DNA of 64,000 bases. Origin: Branchinecta lynchi. Taxonomy: Eukaryota > Arthropoda > Branchiopoda > Anostraca > Branchinectidae. Each line of letters opens with the position of its first letter. Position 1 is the first letter of the stretch. Location of the stretch: contig JAKZAP010000014.1 in assembly GCA_023053575.1 (NCBI GenBank), positions 7,254,001-7,318,000 on the forward strand, read 5' to 3'. Below are positions 28,984 through 41,500 of this stretch, in pieces. The notes beneath the pieces are model-generated. The model worked only from the letters and a program-made list of their open reading frames with translations, ran no database searches and had not been told where the DNA came from. The position numbers and the translations under genes are program-made.

Positions 28984-31230
28984 TTAAATAATATTTATTA
29001 CATAAAAATTAGCATATTGTCAACGAAAAGAGCAATATGGATGACATTATAATTGCCGTTGACCGCACCGTTCTTCTGGTCTTTAGTTACATGTCGTCTT
29101 ATTGTCTGTTGGTTCCGCATCGTTTTCCTGTTGTGATTGTGGTGGGTTTTATGATTTAGTTTTGTTTTTTTCGCTGAGGACGGTTTGCCGGAAGTGCAAC
29201 CGAAATATCCGAAATTTATTTATCCCTCGCACATCATCTTGGAGGGGTAACTAGCTGATCAAGAAAAAAACCCGAAAATCTCGTTTTTCTATTGTATTTG
29301 AACCTAATACTGAATTCACCGACATGGTCAGACTCATTTTCAACTATAATTTTGACGGGAAGATGGTCCGTTGGGGGGGGGGGGATCTTGACCTTCTCAC
29401 CATGATGTTTCGGTTTAGTGACTTTTAATTATTTTGGTATCAGAGAAAAGCAAAGAAAACCGTTTCATTCGTTCGTCTAACCGGTAACAACTGCCACTAA
29501 AGGTATGTAAAGCATCCTGCTAGAGAAAACTATTAAAACAATCTCAGTGCTGCAACCTGAACCTGAATACGACACTGTCAGAAGTATCATAACCAATAAC
29601 AGAAGGATGCGCATTTACAAGAGATAGCACTGGGATGTTATCTGTTATGACTTTGTAAAGAATATCCATTACACTTTATATATAACAATCAGTAACAAGA
29701 AGGGCCGAAATAAAATGGCAAAAAAAGGTCAGTAGATATTTTTTCGGCGGTGTTTCAGCTCTTCTTGTATACATAATGTTTTAACGCGTAACGTTTGAAG
29801 GACATAACAGCTAACATCCTACGTGTTGTCTGTTGAAATCGCATATCCTTGTATTATGCGTATGAAAGTTCTGACAGTGCCGAGTGCAATCTTTGCCATG
29901 GTTTATTGATCTATTGAACACAGTATCTTCAACCCATCACCATCATACCAGATATACTTCGAATCTTGTCGTACCTCGGTCGAGTAGCCTACTACACGTT
30001 CTTGGTTGTCGGACTTGTCGTTGTTGTGTCATGGTATTCAGAGTTGGAATGCTCTTGGGAGGTGGACCTAGGGTGAAGGGGAGCTGGATACTTTGAGTAC
30101 CCGGTTGATTTGGTGTGGTGTTTTGCTGGTGTTCTCCCTGCCGATATTTATTGGTGTGACCTTGTCTCATGTTTGTTTTGGTAGTAGTGCTTACGACTGT
30201 TTAATATGCCCCCCCCCCCCCCTAGGACAGTGAAAGCTTTATGGGGTGGCCCCTTGTTCACATGTGTTCATTCTGTCCTGCGATCAATTATCTCTCTCTC
30301 TATTCCTGTACACAACAATCAGACATAACCCCAATTACTGGTGACAAACATTTCTGAAATAGCAGAGATTTTCCAACAAAGGCTGTCTCATTTTGAACTA
30401 ATTATTCTGGCAGGCGAAAACGGCCTGTGAGAACTGGGGTTGGGAGACTTCATACTGAGGTTTCAAGAAAGACAATTAAGTACCCTTGCTTCTCAAGCCT
30501 AACCCCATTAAACATTCCTGAAAAGAATAGTTAGAACATAATTTCGATATTTCTGGTGAAAAAATAACCAGCACTGAATTCTCGAACCCTGATTCATTAT
30601 GAACTTATTTATTTATTAATCTTATTTATCCCTCTAAGGAGTAATATAACAAATTCAACAAACCATACCTAAATCAATTTATTAATTCAGTAAGGGTTTA
30701 ATTACTACGAAAGAGGAGAAATGCTAAATATCGAAACGACTAATTTAAATTTTTCAACGTCCTGAATTCCTCACACTGAAAAAATGGGTAACGGTTAAGG
30801 TCGAGGTCGTCAGTGCTTCAGACAATTTTTGTGGAAATTCGTTATCTTTTTCTTCAAGATTAAAAAATGACAAGAGAGAAGAATCTCATTCTTTCGAACA
30901 AACCGTGAGGGAAGAGGACCTTTGGGAGGGGGGGGGTCCTTCACCCCAGGGTGAATTAGGCAGTGAGCTATATTCGTATGTTCAAAATATCGCTAGAATA
31001 AACCTCTGCTGACTTACCCGTTTAACACTATCAAATATGTTCCTTGGACACAAAGATGAGGCGAATGGCTAAAGAACAACTAGTAAGTGCTGAACCTTTA
31101 CGCTGAATCCTGCCAACTTTTCTTCACTTCAAATCAACATGATGAATTTGCACTCTACAAATCTACCGGACGCTACGAGTTTCAATATCTAATGCGTAGG
31201 GACCGAATTCACCAACCGGATAATGAGCTT
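28984..31230. other. Intergenic, no gene seen
   Basis: AT-rich sequence with G run (29373-29383), C run (30210-30222) and TTATTTATT tracts. No exon or full transposon recognised. Confidence 0.45.
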
Positions 31231-31827
31231 AGTAGTGCTAAAAAAAAACTTTCTAAACTGTAGGAATTGCTACATATTTCTTAGATAACAAAGCTTGCTT
31301 AAGACTTATACGTACCTCCGTACTGAGGGACCAGAAGAGCTTACAGCAGGCATTTGCTGGTAGTGGGGCTCCTTTTCTCCCTGAAATCCTCGGTTTTACG
31401 GTTTTTCCCTCTAATCACGGAACCTAGCGTCGAGCAATCCCCTTCTGGTGGTCCTATCTAAACCGGAATGCCTCTGTCACTGTCTGTGTGGCAAGCTTCG
31501 GGGAAAGTTTGGTATAATGGGTTTGATCCAACTAGATTGAGACCTGTTTGCGTTTTTTGGTGGAGGCTTAGTGCCTTCCACTCAAATTTCCCTGCTTTTA
31601 TTTGTTTGTGTAATATAGCAGCATTAGGGGTCCCTGTTCGCTTTCGTTTGAAATAAATAAAAAAATGAAGAGGAAATGCGTTGGATTGATGCCTCGATGT
31701 TTCACGCGCAACAAAGGGACCAAAAGATAATTTTGTTTATTGATTTATTTATGACCCACTTTTTAGTTAGAGCGGACTGAAAACTTTCTAAACTGTAGGA
31801 ATTGCTGGACATTTCTCAGATAACAAA

Positions 31828-32241
31828 TTTGACGGTGCAAAACGGATAAGTCAGCTACATTTTATTATAGCTATATTTCAGACCTTCTTGGCAAGGGTCC
31901 TCTTCAGGTTCATGCCGCTCAATCTGGAAAAAGAGTTTGTAGAAAAAGAATTAAAGATTCTTCCTCAAAATCTGATTTTGCGAACTCCTTCTCTGAAAAC
32001 TCTGAAGGTGGTGCTGTGATTTTATTCTGGACATGGCTGCTGTTTTTGCTGTACGATTGGGTCGTCGAAAGGGTAGAGATTCTTCTGCATTTTGGTTTAG
32101 TTAATTTTCCAACTTAAGCGGCTTGGGCCTGAAGAGGACCTTTACCAAGACGGGCGAAAGATAGATCTAATAGAATGTAGCTGACGTATCTGTCTTGCAC
32201 CGTCAAATCTGAATCGTAGTCAGTTTGGGATGAAGGCTGTT
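31828..32241. mobile_element. 414-bp foldback element with 10-bp target duplication
   Basis: Inverted ends TTTGACGGTGCAAAACGGAT / ...GCACCGTCAAAT with GGATAAGTCAGCTACAT; both arms hold the hammerhead-like motif. AGATAACAAA flanks both ends (31818-31827, 32242-32251). An uninterrupted version of the target sequence is present at about 31245-31305, confirming the insertion. It lies just beyond the RPN2 3' end. Confidence 0.8.
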
Positions 32242-32276
32242 AGATAACAAAGCTTGCTTAAAACTTACTTAAAGCT

Positions 32277-32282
32277 TTAATT
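32277..32282 (-). promoter_or_regulatory. RPN2: Candidate RPN2 polyadenylation signal (ATTAAA)
   Basis: On the minus strand an ATTAAA lies about 103 bases after the RPN2 stop, in AT-rich unique sequence. This is the commonest variant of the AAUAAA signal. No transcript data support it, and it lies only 36 bp from a foldback element (31828-32241). Confidence 0.35.
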
Positions 32283-32384
32283 AACAGAAATCATACAAAA
32301 TCACACCCCCTCTTAAGAAAGGAAACTTCCATACACCTACCAGTTCAGAAAACATTAATTTGAATATTTAAGCAAAATTAAGAA

Positions 32385-32597
32385 TTAACTTTGACTCATT
32401 GATGGGTCAGACAAAAGTTTGTGTCCTACCAGGAATGTTGCACCACCCAAAATGGAGAGATACTTCAGAGTCTCAAACATGTTAAGCTTCAGCCAGAAGA
32501 GTGTGTAGAGTCCCACAATCGCGACTAGGCAGAGGTTGAAGCCAAAGGACCAGAGGGGCACCGGGAAGTGAAGGCTGTTGCCGGTGAGGCGAGCAAT
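32385..32597 (-). CDS. RPN2: RPN2 exon 11: last two membrane segments and stop
   Basis: Residues 563-632 and TAA. Segment 2 is about [40 protein letters not shown] corresponds to human [20 protein letters not shown] and leads into segment 3. A GTAGGA after ATFL could look like a donor, but reading through gives VGHKLLS, matching human AGNRMLA, and then a stop, so this is the terminal exon. The human-type C-terminal VKRTAH is not conserved. Confidence 0.92.
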   Translation of the reverse strand: MARLTGNSLHFPVPLWSFGFNLCLVAIVGLYTLFWLKLNMFETLKYLSILGGATFLVGHKLLSDPSMSQS

Positions 32598-35500
32598 CTA
32601 AACAAGATTTGTATCATTAAATAGTTATTTTTAACCATGTCACAAACAAGTTATGACATCAGTGGCAAGGGTCATTCGGTCAAAAATTCGGGCAAAGAAT
32701 TCGGTAATTGACCGGACTTTTCTCCAAGTCCGTATCTGTTCTATCGCATTCGGTCAGTCCATTTCATAATTCGGTCATTAATCAGATTCATTTGGTTCTG
32801 AATTCGTGATCGAATTATAAAATTCATCCAACTTTTGCTCAGTCCGCATCGATTTCGCCGCATTCGGTCCCTCCCTGCGTAAATTTGGTGATTTAACTTG
32901 TTTATTTGGTCTCATTCTCGGTCCATTTCATAGTTAAATTGAGATTCATTTGGTTCTGAATCCGTTAGCGAATTCGGTAATTCACGGTTTTTTCTTTGAC
33001 CGTTTCTATTACTAGACTTGCCGAATTCGGTTGTTTTAGGTGATTCTAACAAGAATTTTATTCCATTACGAAATTCGGTTGTTATACCGCTCTCGATCTG
33101 TTCCTTATTTTTTTAGTTAGTTTTTCGGTATAGTACGAATTCATTATTTGCTTCAGCCCAGTTACTGAGTTATGTAATTTAAGTGGCATTTATTTAGCTC
33201 TCATTCTATACCATTTACGGTAACTTCACCTGCTGCTAATCCGTTTTTTTTACTTCTTAGGATTGCAGTACTTCAGGAATAAGCACGTCTCTTGACGTGA
33301 AAACTAGCCTACTTTTGTTTGCTGTAAATTCCGAACAAATGTACTCTTTATCTGCTTTACCCTGGATCGCCCCTTTCATGTCGCCAGACAGCTCTCAGTT
33401 TAATAGGTAATCTTGGGACTGTCTTGGGATCGCAAAAAGGCACTTTTATCGCCAGTGTTTCCACAAAATGTCGCATGCGGCGCATTTCGCAGTCTTCTCT
33501 AGTTAGACGAAGGGTGCGTCATTTAGTTGGCGTTTAGGCTTGGAATTTTGGGGGGGCTTGAGCCATGTTAAACGCTACAATTTTCTTTGGAAGTAGTAAA
33601 ATGTTGCCAGAAAAAAAGCGGTTCAAAAAAAATTCGCACGCGGCGCCTTAAATCCTGGGTACAGCCGTTAGCGACGTTGTCGCTATGCAGCAACGCCGTT
33701 TTTTGCGATTATTCCAAGTCCTGTTGGCAAAACTGGAAAGGTCCTCCAAAGGTAAAAGGCCAGCTGACGGCATATCCACGAAAACAAAGCAGAAGCGGAA
33801 AAGCGTGAAAACGCGCCAGTTTTTCTCTTTAGACTTGTTTGTATGTACTCTTACGTTGTAAGAAGTTGCCCTCCCCCCCTGAAGAAAGGCTCGGGACGCC
33901 CCTGATCAGTGGAGTAAAAAAAATTTAAGAATATACACTTAAGTTACTCAACCGAAAACTTGATCAAACAGACAGACTAAAGGATGATCGGGAAAAAGTC
34001 GAGAAAGCTGATAACGACAGCCTCGTGTGAGTCATATATATAACGTTCCGTATCTTGTATCAAGGACAAAATATTGGAAAGAACCACTGTCTTTCCAGCC
34101 ATTAGGCCAAGCAGAAATCAGCGAGCACGTGAGGAACATCTGTTCCTAAGACGAAATAAAAAACGAATCAGGAGTTTCTCTTTCAAATACTGTAAATTTA
34201 TTGTATACCTTGTTGAGGTTACGGTTCGTGTTGGTGTTGTTTTGTTGTTTCCATGGCCCTCTGTGTTGACCAAATAAATCTTATCTTATCTTGTGCAGCG
34301 TTTACAAGTACGTACATGAACAGAATCGGATCTTGGTGACAAGATTATGTTTACACGCAGAGGGAAAAAAATTAATGCTTTAAACCAGAAAATCTGACAA
34401 AAATAAATTCACTAGCCAATAAAAAAAATGTTTTGAGTGCATTTATGACATCAATACTGATGACTACTGCCCTCAAAAGCTAGCTAGATTTTTTTTTTTT
34501 TTCTTTTTATCAGCGCAGCCGACGAGATTCCTTTCAAGTAGACCGGAATTCCTTACATCATGAAAGGATTCTCATCCCCCTAGACTTTTTTTCTAGTCGT
34601 CTTCACGAACAGAAACCTTTCTACTCAACGTGATTTCTTCTCCGTATAAACACTACATTATCTTATCTCGATGATATAGGAACTCCCGAGTAACTACACA
34701 TTTTTTACCATCAGACCTTTTATGGAAATTTTACCGCGTTGGTCACTACAACCGGTTATAGAAAAATTCCCACGTTCGTTGGACTAAAGAGAAGGGAAAA
34801 ACAGGTGAAATCGTGTGTAACTTTTCGAAAGCAGGGCAATTATTTGAGGAAAAGAAAAACGTGCCAGATGTCCTTTCAAAACAAGTGCCGAAAATGGTGC
34901 GCGTTGCGCTTTATTTGCTTAAAAGTGACTCCGGTACCTAGGAAAAAATTTCCCCGACAGATAACGAAAGAAAAACTTACCACAAGCAGAAACACGACGA
35001 ACAACCCAACAACAACTGCGGAGAAGAGGTTAGAAACAACTGCAGGTGGGCGTTTCTCGGGCAAACGGAACATGTGCTAGAAGGGGGGAAAGATTAAAAG
35101 TTGCTTAAAGCATCCTTGACAAGTCCTCTCGTTCCCATGTGGTCTCAAACTATAGGCGTATTTTCGTCGTTCGCGGCGACCTCCCTTCGCGGTGTCGCGC
35201 TTTTGTTTGTCCCAGGGACTCACTTCCCGTATTCTCGCGAGTTCTCCGATTATCACCACCATTATTAAAAAGGGACTCCCTTTGAGAATCGGTGGGAAGT
35301 CGATTTGGGCATTTATTGGTATTGCTGGTTATGAACGAATCTTCTCGGCTCTAGGGTCCAAGTGGTTACAAAGTATAGGGTACACTGTACACAACTTCTC
35401 CGGGGACTCCCCTGGCAAAGCCCATTTTTTTTTGTCCCAGGGGCTCACTCCACGTATTCTCGTGAGTCCCTACCGATGTGAAATGCTCCGATTTCATCAT

Positions 35501-38500
35501 CATTATTAAAAGGAATTCCGTTTTTTTTCCTTGTAGGTCCTGGTATGTCTGCGTGGCTCCGACAATGAAGTCCTAGACTTCTAAATTCTATTCGAAAAAA
35601 CTGTTTCTGGTTTATTGGTCACGGTACAAGTCTCTTGCGTAAAGTGCCATCTATGTATTATTATTAATTTCCGTGACATGGGGGATGTGAACTGGTTAGA
35701 TGAATTTGCCTACGGGCGGGACCACTGTTGTATGGCCGGCTTCTACCAGACTACTGTAGTGTTTTGCGAACTCAGTTCACAAGCCCCTCGGTAGCTGAAA
35801 TGGTAAGAGCACTTGCCTTGTAAGCAGAGGGTCCTGGGTTCAAATCCCGGCTGAGAAGCATTTTTGTCTTCCAGTTCACTACTTAAAAGACTCCTTTTCA
35901 GATTCTGGTCGATTTGGGGGGTTACTGGTGTTGTTGGAGGATTGAAAATAATTTCTCTGGGATCAATACTGAGTTTAGTTGACTGATTTTGGAAAATACA
36001 TCACTTTATTAGGTCTATTAATTTTTGTTTGCACAAAAATACAAACTCAAACGTTAAATAAACAAAACCGAATAAACATAGCCTAATTGAAAATAAGGTG
36101 GACCATGACCTTTATAAGCTACTTGCGTCACCCAGGAAGTGAATCCTTCCATCCTCGTGATTTCCTGCGATACCCCAAGGAATACCCGGGGAGCGGCAAG
36201 AATACGCCTTATGCTTCGAGGTAGTTGTTCCCTCCTGACGCCTTCAGTCCGTTGAAATTGTGTAGTGTATGTATGTCTAGTTAATAAATGAAACGGAAAA
36301 GGGGATCGAGCGAGCCTCTAACGCTGAACCAGTGTAGCCAAGCCAAACAAAATAAAATCACCGGTTGTTAAAAAAAAAATCACATCAGACAGCCAGCCCG
36401 CGAAGAAAAGATTTAAAAATAAGTCATGGGCAAAATCATGAAGAGTGGTAAGGTTGTCCTCCTTCTTGGAGGACGGTTTGCTGGCAGAAAGGCTGTCGTT
36501 GCCAAGACCTATGACGATGGCAGTGCTAACTAGCCATACGGCTATGCCCTTGTTGTTAGCATTGAGAGGTGCCCAAGGAAAGTCACTGCCAGGATGCCAC
36601 GACAAGATTGCCAAGCGATCCAAGACCAAGCCTTTCGTCAAGGTTGTAAACTACAGCCATCTTATGCCAACCCGTTACACTGTTGATATCGCCTTCGACA
36701 AGACCCTTTTGAATAAGGATGCCATCAAGGATCCCATCAAGAAGAATAACGTTAAGTTCTCAGTCAGACAACGATTGGAAGACAGGTACATGCCTTGTTG
36801 GCAGGGTTCTCTTCAGGCTCTGGCTAGAAAAACGAATCTTCGATAGAAGAGGATGACGAGCAGGTGTTAGAACAATACTCTTTGAGCGTGTTCCACCCTA
36901 CTTACTTTAGTTACTACGCATGATGTCACGAATTCTGGCAACTTGGCGTCAAGGCTGGAACGCCTTTTTCTATTTTCAGCAAAATATCGTGCCACTGGCT
37001 GATCCGGCCAATCACGGTACAGATATTTGTAGTTACCACGCTTACTACGCTCCCGAGCGTGGTAAGCAAATAGTTACTATTAGTTACTATTTCGAGAAGG
37101 TTGGAACGGTCAGCGTAGTAGCTTTTCACGATATTGGAACGAACATAGGAGCTAATAGTTACTATTGATAGAGGGGTGGAACAAACTCTTTACCTGGATT
37201 TCCTTTCTGGGCTGGTAGAACACCTCGTTATCGCTGGCTTTAGAGGGTACTGGATCAACCGTAATCTTCACAGTGGCAACATTCCAGCGAACAGCATTGG
37301 CAGCAAGAGCATCACCAACGATCAGCTCAACAATGTACGAGCCCGAGACGCCACCGAAGTCTTTACCCTTAGACTTCAGGTCCTGAAAGTTAGAAATCAT
37401 GAGATAGGGACTTTAGGGTTTCACTGTGACAAAAAGTCTTACAACCCTTGCTAATTAACGGGGTCGAGAAGCAAGGGGTCCAATGTGAATAAAGATTTCA
37501 AATTTCCAAAGAAGTATTTCCTCCAGAATAATTTATCTTACTTAAAAAGGAACCAACAAATATGGCAAACATACTACACTGAAGCTAATTGAATGGTTTA
37601 CATATTGGATACATAAATATTGCTTCAGTATTTCTAGTTAAACACATTTTTCTTTTCAAACAAGATCCCTTCATTCTAACCTTACCTCGATTGACCACGA
37701 AATGATGAAAAAGGTAGAGTTAGCAAAGTCAATAGCCAAAACATCCCTTTCAAAGCAGCTTCAAAACAAAGAAAGGGCAGAGATTTTGAGTATTTTGGAC
37801 ACATGTCTGTTCAAAGAAGTCATATTTTGCCTTTTGACTGTGAGGACAGCATGTACACTTCATTTTAACATTTTCGCGGCAAAAACAGAGATAGTGTAGA
37901 AACGAGGTCAGGTATACCCCTCCTGTACACCAAAGTGAATGCAGTTTCAACGTTATAGTTAACTCTGAACAGAGTTGCAATCTAGTTGTTGTGACGAAAG
38001 TCAACTACCATCAGCCAAAGTAGCTAATTAAGCGCTACTATAAGAATACCTAAACGGATTTACAGATTTAGCACATAACAGCACTGTTCAAAGTTAACTA
38101 ATGTTCACAGAAACATACCTCAACTGTAAGATAGCTGGTAGCAGGTATTTTAACTTATTCTGATCGTGTTATTTTTTACTTATTCTGATCGTAGTATTTT
38201 ATGTTAAAAGTCAGTCTAAATCGTTAAAATGTGTGCTGTTTCTTTATTTCTTTACTCAATGTACTCCATCTTTTCACTTTTTCCTATGACGGGTAATAAA
38301 TACATACATATATTATAAGTGGTTTAAAACAAAATTGAACTTGCTCGATTCAGAGTAGTAGTTCCTGACACACACGAAATCAGGCTTTCAAACTCCCAAG
38401 CCTAGTCCATTTTCGCTTGGAAGCGTGTACAACATCGCACTGCGTTTTCGTTCTTTGCGCGTTTCTTCTACCGCATCTCGAACTTACTGTCTCGTTAGCC

Positions 38501-41500
38501 CAGCTTTGTGCTGGCCTAGGGTAGCTAAAGCGTGAAGGTATAGTCGGCGTAAAGTTAAAATGGTTGGTGGGCTTCCTGGGAAAGACGCTAAAAGCCTAAC
38601 TTAAGGATGAAAGAAAGGACCACGCTCGAGAAATGGCAAGTAAATCGCTTTTAGTTGCAGCAATTATTCTAGACCTTTGGCCAATGGTAGCAAATCATAC
38701 GTTGCCTTTTTGCATACACGGTCTAAAGTCGTTTTTTTTTTTCAGTTATCGTGGTATCTGATATTCAGATAACACGCTCCGACCGTGGTAACTGATCGTG
38801 GTATCTGAAAAAGTCATCTCACTTTCATCAATTTTTGTTAAATTGGTGGAAAATAAGTTTGGCACTTAGCGATGTGACTGAATATCAGATTTTGTTTTGG
38901 GATGACTTCGAAAAGCGCAATTTCGGCAATTGTCGTTTTTGCAGAGCAACCGTATATCAGATACCACAGTTACTGCAAATACGACTAATTGAAGATCCAG
39001 ATACCGTGGTAAAAGATACCATGGTATCTGTAAAAACGCAACTATGGTAATTATAGTTAGAAATACTACATCTATAACTTCACTTCTTCCTTAGATAGAC
39101 AGATAGCCGGGGGGGGGGGGGGGGGGGGGCTTGCGTAAGTTCCATTCAGACCAGGATGACCTGCGAAAACCCCAAACTGAAATCCAAAATACACTACTGT
39201 AACAGGTCAAGATTTCACCAATAGATCAAACTGACTTACCAACTCTACTTTGTAGTTATCTCTGCTGTCCCTATCGGCAATCAAGAACACCTCTTTGCCT
39301 TCGGCTTCATTTGACAGACGAACAAAGGCTTGATGAACATCAAAGCTTTCCTGTGTCCCCTTTTCCTGGACCCGAAACTTGACAATAAGTCGCTGATGGG
39401 CATCCACTTCAAGAACGGAACCGAGCTTGCCACCCGCCGATACGCTAAAAGAAAAAAAATCGTCAGCCTCCACTAGAGGCGAATCTCGCTCTATCCTGCG
39501 CTTATCACTACACTGCAAAAAAAAATCTTGCAATATTTGCTACTGGGATTAATCTCGTCTCTGCTGAGATAAGATTATCTCTAATTCGGATTAATCTTAT
39601 CCCGCAGTAGAGATAATTCTTACTCGGAGAAACTTTTTACAGTGTACACTGAGTGTGTTCCACCCTACTTACTGTAATTCCTACGCATGATGTCACGAAT
39701 TTTGGCTTCTTGCGTCAAGGTCGGACCGCATTTTTTTATTTTTGGTAAAATATCACTCCACGAGGTAATCCGGCCAATCACGTTACAGAAGTTCGTAGTT
39801 AACCACGCTTACTACGCTCCCGAGCATGGTAAGCAAATAGTTACTATCAGTCAGGGGCTTCACGACTGGGGGGGGGGGAAGAAAACTGTCATTTTCTGTT
39901 GTTGAAAACAGTCGTTTTTCTGCAGACACAGTCGGTAAATGCCTCGCCCCCCCCCCCCCCCCCCCCCCCCAAAGATTTTGGCTAGTAACGCCTCTGCTAT
40001 TGGTTATTATTTCGAGAAGGTTGGAACGGTGAGCGTAATAACTTTTCGTGAGGTTGGAACGGAATTAGTTACTATTGTTAGAAGCGTGGAACAGGCTCAC
40101 TGTTAGAAGTTTGATGCGCAGTGTTAGACATCATACAAATATTTCGGCTACGAACCTTTCAAATGTTGCCTTTTCGCGAAACATAGCACTCCAAAGGGCT
40201 ATAACAGAGGTTTTGCCTTGAAATCCACACTTAAAAGAATATTTCTGACTTCTGGCGGTGTCGGGAAGAGAGGCATACTGAACGGATCCATTCCCAAGAT
40301 TCCGCCTACCTAGTCACTACAGGGATTGCACCCCACCCCAACGAAAATGGATGCGAGTGGACGTGGCAAAACTGACCAATAGGGAAGGCAGGCTTTGGTT
40401 CGAAGGTGCAAAAACAGACCAATAGGGTGCCTGACTTCGTTGCAAAAGTCTGAAACCTTCAAGATCCTGCTTATAATTAAACTATTATCCACGCCGTGAT
40501 TAATCAATCAAGTAAGGTCGGTAAAAGGATTCCAATAAACTACAGGCTCAGACCAGTTTCTAAAAAGTCAAAAAACTTGTACCTCTCAATCTGAAATGTT
40601 TTGTTTTTGCTCTATTTATTTATTTATTTATGACCCGCTTTTTGCGTTACAGCGGAGTATGAATAAAATACAAAAGTAAAATATACATATTAAAACACTC
40701 AAACAAAACAATGTAAATAAACACGACAACATTCTTTTCATATAAATAAAAAACACACTAAATAGACTTAAAATTTGTACACAGTGACAAGCACATTAAT
40801 CGGGTTCAGGAATGAAAAACTGGCTAATAATTTCATGGGCTGAGAGGGCAGGATGTGTGTGGAGGGAAAATAGATTTGAATGCGAACGAAAAAGTGTATT
40901 AATACTATCCTGAACATTAAAATTCGAAACCAATTTACGATTACGAAAAGAAATTTACAGTTCTTAAAGAAACAACTTCTCAAATTTTTAACATCTTTTT
41001 TCCTTAGGATATGGTAAACTCCGGAACAATTGTGGATATATGGCCCGCAAAAAGCACTAAACAACCTTCCGAGCGCCTTGCGTGAATATTTTCCTCTATT
41101 TCGGACCAAACGCCCGTAACCAAATCTAATGGAATTTGTTCCGATGACGGCGTAGAAATAGGTCTTCTGCTCAGTCGAGTCAACCCTAAGCCCTCAGTCG
41201 AGTGAACCCGCCCCTATTTGCACGATGCAGACGATAGCTAAATTTTGCTATTCTTCAACATTTACTTTATGCTCCCTTCACATATCTTTGCCTCCCAAAA
41301 CACAATTGTCAACCACTTTTATTCTTTCTCATACCCCAACCACTTCCGAATTTACTGTATCTTTCAAATGTCTTGCTTCTATGCACCCCTACAGATTCCG
41401 GAATACCCCGGACTTTTTTTTAGCCTGGTTTCCCCTTCCGGATTCATCTTGACAAACTGGAGTGTATGGAATCCAGAAGAGAAGTCTGGAAGGCGATGTT

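Noticed and set aside
32424..32429. GTAGGA donor after ATFL in the last RPN2 exon
   Set aside because: Reading through gives a family-like VGHKLLS and a stop at the expected length; no further exon for the C-terminus was found downstream.
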